In this document: positions 60,901-64,000 of the stretch, piece by piece
Numbering within the stretch: position 1 is the first letter of the stretch
Layout of the letters: the number at the start of each line of letters is the position of its first letter
NCBI GenBank assembly: GCA_964019055.1
Contig: OZ025206.1
Location: 12,259,486-12,323,485, forward strand
Length of the DNA: 64,000 nucleotides
Direction: 5' to 3'
Source of the DNA: Anthopleura xanthogrammica
Lineage: Eukaryota; Cnidaria; Anthozoa; Actiniaria; Actiniidae
Made by a program: the position numbers and the translations under genes
Notes under the pieces: generated by a model
Database searches by the model: none
The model's input: only the letters and a program-made list of their open reading frames with translations
Told to the model about the DNA's origin: nothing

Positions 60901-63900
60901 GCCATCATCAGCTAATATACAGAAACCATTGGAATCTCCAGTAATCAGGATCTATATGTCTGCACCTAAAGAAATGGCAAAAGAAATGAAAACTTTCAAA
61001 GAGGTAAAATACCGTCGATTGCATCTACCTGGTAGCGTGTGTATGAAAAACATATTATTTTGTTGCACTGGCAAACTTCCAAGGTTCACATGACTTAGTT
61101 AAAAGTTTTTCCCGCTCACTCGAGGACTTCCAAGATGACCAAACGAAGAAGTATCAAGGATTTTTTGCATGAAGCAAAATAGATTTGCTTGTATATCCCA
61201 ACACATTAGAGAAAAAATGTTGTACTTCATAACAAAACTCAAATTTTCTCATCTGTGAAGGTGAAATTTGTCATGGGAAAATAGTGGCATTACAAGTAAT
61301 AGATGCAACAGGTAATTAAAACTTTTAACTGTGGCACGTGAAACTTTAATGTTTGCCGGCATGACAAAACATGTTTTTTTGTACATGTGCTAATGGGTAG
61401 ATGCAATCAACAGCAAGAGGTATAAATGTTAGAGGATTTCACTTAGGTGTTATCTGTTTTCCAATAGAGACTTATTTTAAGCTGTTCATTAATGAATCTT
61501 AGTACAGTGAAAAAGTTTGCAAATACAGCATAGGGTTTTAGTTTGACAAAGTTTTTCAGCCCAAAATCTCGATAAATTATGCTAACCACTCAGACTTTTC
61601 ATTGCTACATACTGATCGAGACGACAGTTGCAATAGGGAAATTAGGCCATCAATCAAACAAATTGTTATGACCTTTACACACTCTGATTGACAGCAGTGT
61701 ATTGCCCGATTTCTATGTTGCGACTGTACAATGTTGTCTCAATCAGCTTGTAGCAATAAAAAAAGTGGTAAGCATCAAACCAAGGAGGTGCACAATATTT
61801 TTAAAGGCTATGAATTGATGGTCTTTTTTGATTAATTGCCAACCACTCAAATTAAGTGCCTATAGATAAGACCTCTGACAATATTCTCAGTATTGATTCT
61901 AGGCGAGCTGTTCAGTGACCCCAAAACATTATATATCGTCATTTGAGTGATGCATCTTGAAGTTGATAAGATTACAATGTAAGATTCTGCCCATAGGTTT
62001 TTAGTTGTTGACCCTCACCCTCTTTACCATGGGATGGCAGGTGATGTGATGATGTCTTGAAGTCTTTATTTCGCGAGGGTAACACTTAAAAGTGAAACAC
62101 TAATAAACTTGTGGCCCTGTGATGACAAGCAGTAAATTATTGCTGGGAACTCTTGCTAGACCTCCTTAATTACCTGGTATTTATTTCGTTTATATACTCA
62201 GACCTTTCCTTCCTGCACAAAGATAATTGGCAACCTGCCCCCATTATATGTATACTCCAGATCTATAATGACCAGCTTCCTAACCTTGTGGTTTTAGATT
62301 TATTTGGGAAAGCTTGAGTCAATATGTGAAGATAATGGCTATTTTGTAGTTCTCATACATTTGGAAGAAAGTGGAGAAACTTTAAGTGAGGAGGTAAGGC
62401 AATCTACTTTGTAACAGTTGTAGTCTAATAAATTTTTTCATTGTATTAATAAATATCATTGGGAAACTCATTTCATGATTACACAAGACTTATTTTTCTG
62501 TTTCCACCCACAAGAACTAGTAATTAGATCAAATCAGTTATGCTTTTTTATTGTTTCATTGTTTTCACTTTTACAGGATTTCAGTGAAATGCTCCACCTT
62601 AGGCAGGACCAAATCAAGCAAAGCAAAGTTTTTCTTGCATTTCTTGGCAGAAAATCTAATAAGTAAGTATATGTATATATATACATATTATTTACAGGCC
62701 AGGAGGTCCATCCAGGTTTTCCCTATCCGGACCAACTTTAGGACAATACAACTTAATTTTTTCCACATTGACTATGCCACTTGTTTTGCATCTGTTATCT
62801 CATGCATGTGTGCAGATGACATCAGGATACCAGACCACGGGCAGATAATCAGAAAATACCACCCGCTCAAACAGCCAAACAGAATACCCAATTTTTAGGA
62901 TACTTGGTCGGAAAAATAAATTTCAGGGGCATAGCCAGAAATTTGCCTTAAGGGGGGCCCAAAAACTGGGGAGGGGGGTAGTGCCTGGCTACACCCCTGA
63001 TTTTTATTCATGTTACAAATTGGTATCCTTTGCAGTGGCATCTTGAGACGTTCTGAAGACTTTCACCATACCCTCTTTGTAATATATAGCATTATTAATG
63101 ATTATCATATAATTATCCATGAAATACCTATATTTCTCACTTTCGTAAACTTGTTATTTTCACTAGTGAAAATAACAAGTTTACGAAAGTTTACTTGTAC
63201 CTCTTTTTATGGCAGGTAAATAAAAGTATAAAAGATAAATTTGCTTTCATGGATAATTATATGATAAACAGAATATTACATGGTCGCTTGGAGATACGGA
63301 TTTTATCTTCTCGTATTGAAAAGATCTCACTCGTTCGCTGCGCTCACTCGTGAGATCTTTTCAACACTCGAAGATAAAATCCGTATCTCCGCGCGCCCAT
63401 GTAATATCCTCTATTTATTCCATTACCAGTGTATTATTTTGTTTAATGTTTTTTCTTGGGAAAAGTTTTACCTATTCTAAAGTTTTTCAATCCCAAGCAC
63501 ATGAATGCATGCATCCTAAATTGTCATCACATTTTCAAGAAAAAAATGATCATTTTATTATCAGATTCACCTATGAAGAGTTTCAGCAGGGACATTTAGC
63601 AAATCCAGGCAAGAATTATGCTATATTCTGCTTCAGGAATCCTGAAAAAAACAGGTGCGTAAATAGTTTTTATACCAACCTGCAGCACCTCATTCATGTA
63701 CCAGACACAGTCCACGTAATTCAACAGAAACAGCAAAAGATTTCAAGTTAAACAAAAGAATGAAGCTAACAAAGAATACAATACTAGGTTTGCAGTACAC
63801 TGTGGAGGAGCCTAACCTGCAGTACATTACTGTTACCAGTAATAATACATATAGGAATTCATTAAATATTTAATTTTTTTTTATAGCAGTTTTCTTGTTG

Positions 63901-63965
63901 ATGATGAAACCATTCATATAACAGAAGAGATTAAGAAGGAAGTAAGAAAATCAAAGAATCTTAAG
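57933..63965 (+). CDS. NPHP3: Nephrocystin-3 (5' part; continues beyond the window)
   Basis: Ciliary protein of the inversin compartment. Exons 57933-58410, 59573-59926, 60876-61003, 62298-62393, 62577-62662, 63565-63654 and 63887-63965; phases agree, the last donor is at 63966. The start MGTGSSLV matches the conserved nephrocystin-3 N-terminus, whose Gly2 is myristoylated and carried to cilia by UNC119. A linker with Ser/basic stretches follows, then a coiled coil from about residue 85 to 160 (EVDKLRKEYEVFRFSKQAEV...) continued in exon 2 (KVQRQFKIYRETKEKEIQ). Exons 3 onward (SPVIRIYMSAPKEMAKEM, QSKVFLAFLGRKS, NYAIFCFRNPEKN) match the region between the coiled coil and the NTPase. The NTPase-like and TPR regions of the family are not reached here. 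Introns carry several foldback elements. Confidence 0.9.
60205..60362. mobile_element. Foldback element, ACCATTGAAAATAT arms
   Basis: 'tactgtaccattgaaaatat' on the left faces 'gtattttcaatggtttggta' on the right. It contains the 'gcattctgattggctgta' segment also seen near 58870. Confidence 0.6.
60467..60640. mobile_element. Foldback MITE, AGTTTAAGAATCGTTTTCAG arms, copy 2
   Basis: 'taagccagttcaaagtttaa' on the left and 'ttaaactttaaactggctta' on the right. Longer than copy 1 at 28352 because the inner arm 'cccgaatttctcacctttt' is also kept in both orientations. Confidence 0.88.
62060..62130 (-). mobile_element. SINE 3' fragment, antisense
   Basis: 'cgcgagggtaacact' and 'aacttgtggccctg' match the 3' portion of the SINE at 32552-32818. 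Confidence 0.5.
63102..63268. mobile_element. Foldback element containing a 52-bp perfect palindrome
   Basis: Outer arms: 'ttatcatataattatccatg' and 'catggataattatatgataa'. Inside, 63139-63190 is a perfect palindrome centred on ACTAGT. Confidence 0.85.
63273..63407. mobile_element. Strong-hairpin MITE next to the palindrome element
   Basis: Arms start 'atattacatgg' and end 'ccatgtaatat', with 'ggagatacggattttatctt' mirrored by 'aagataaaatccgtatctcc' and 'aaaagatctcactcg' by 'cgtgagatctttt' around a short loop. Confidence 0.9.
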
Positions 63966-64000
63966 GTTTGTTTTTAATTTTTTATACTTAATGTTGTGCC

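Overview
This is an animal nuclear genome window. Genes are split by many GT-AG introns, the DNA is AT-rich, and introns and intergenic DNA are full of short foldback elements, tRNA-derived SINEs and simple repeats. The gene content (a tandem-domain receptor tyrosine phosphatase, an intronless class A GPCR, an ING1/2-type PHD protein, two DUF229 ectoenzyme paralogs, nephrocystin-3) and the SINE types point to an anthozoan cnidarian, most likely a stony coral. The species call is inference.

Layout. 502-15016 (+): 3' part of a receptor-type protein tyrosine phosphatase, 21 visible exons, 5' end outside the window. 15017-24884: about 10 kb without a supported gene, holding a 115-bp minisatellite and several foldback elements. 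24885-25988 (-): single-exon rhodopsin-like GPCR. 25989-28947: no gene seen. 28948-36260 (-): nine-exon amidase-signature enzyme of a type best known from bacteria. 36261-36785: short shared 5' region. 36786-42962 (+): complete eleven-exon ING1/ING2-like gene. 42963-45306: foldback elements and a CCCTCT satellite. 45307-48727 (-) and 52542-55645 (+): two divergently transcribed paralogs of the DUF229 family of the alkaline phosphatase/sulfatase superfamily, both with an N-terminal membrane anchor. 55646-57932: a 292-bp tandem duplication. 57933 to beyond 63965 (+): 5' part of nephrocystin-3, with its N-myristoylation start, coiled coil and seven visible exons.

The exon models were joined by hand. 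In every multi-exon gene the exon phases agree across all junctions proposed, which is the main support for them. The genes look functionally unrelated. The only arrangements that suggest shared control are the head-to-head amidase/ING pair (525 bp between start codons) and the head-to-head DUF229 pair.

I found no clear previously undescribed multi-gene system. The best leads are the bacterial-type amidase built as an intron-rich animal gene, a phosphatase whose second domain keeps all catalytic motifs, tandem duplications of splice sites inside the phosphatase gene, and several foldback or TTAA-flanked mobile elements, one of which carries arrays of a short subterminal motif at both ends.
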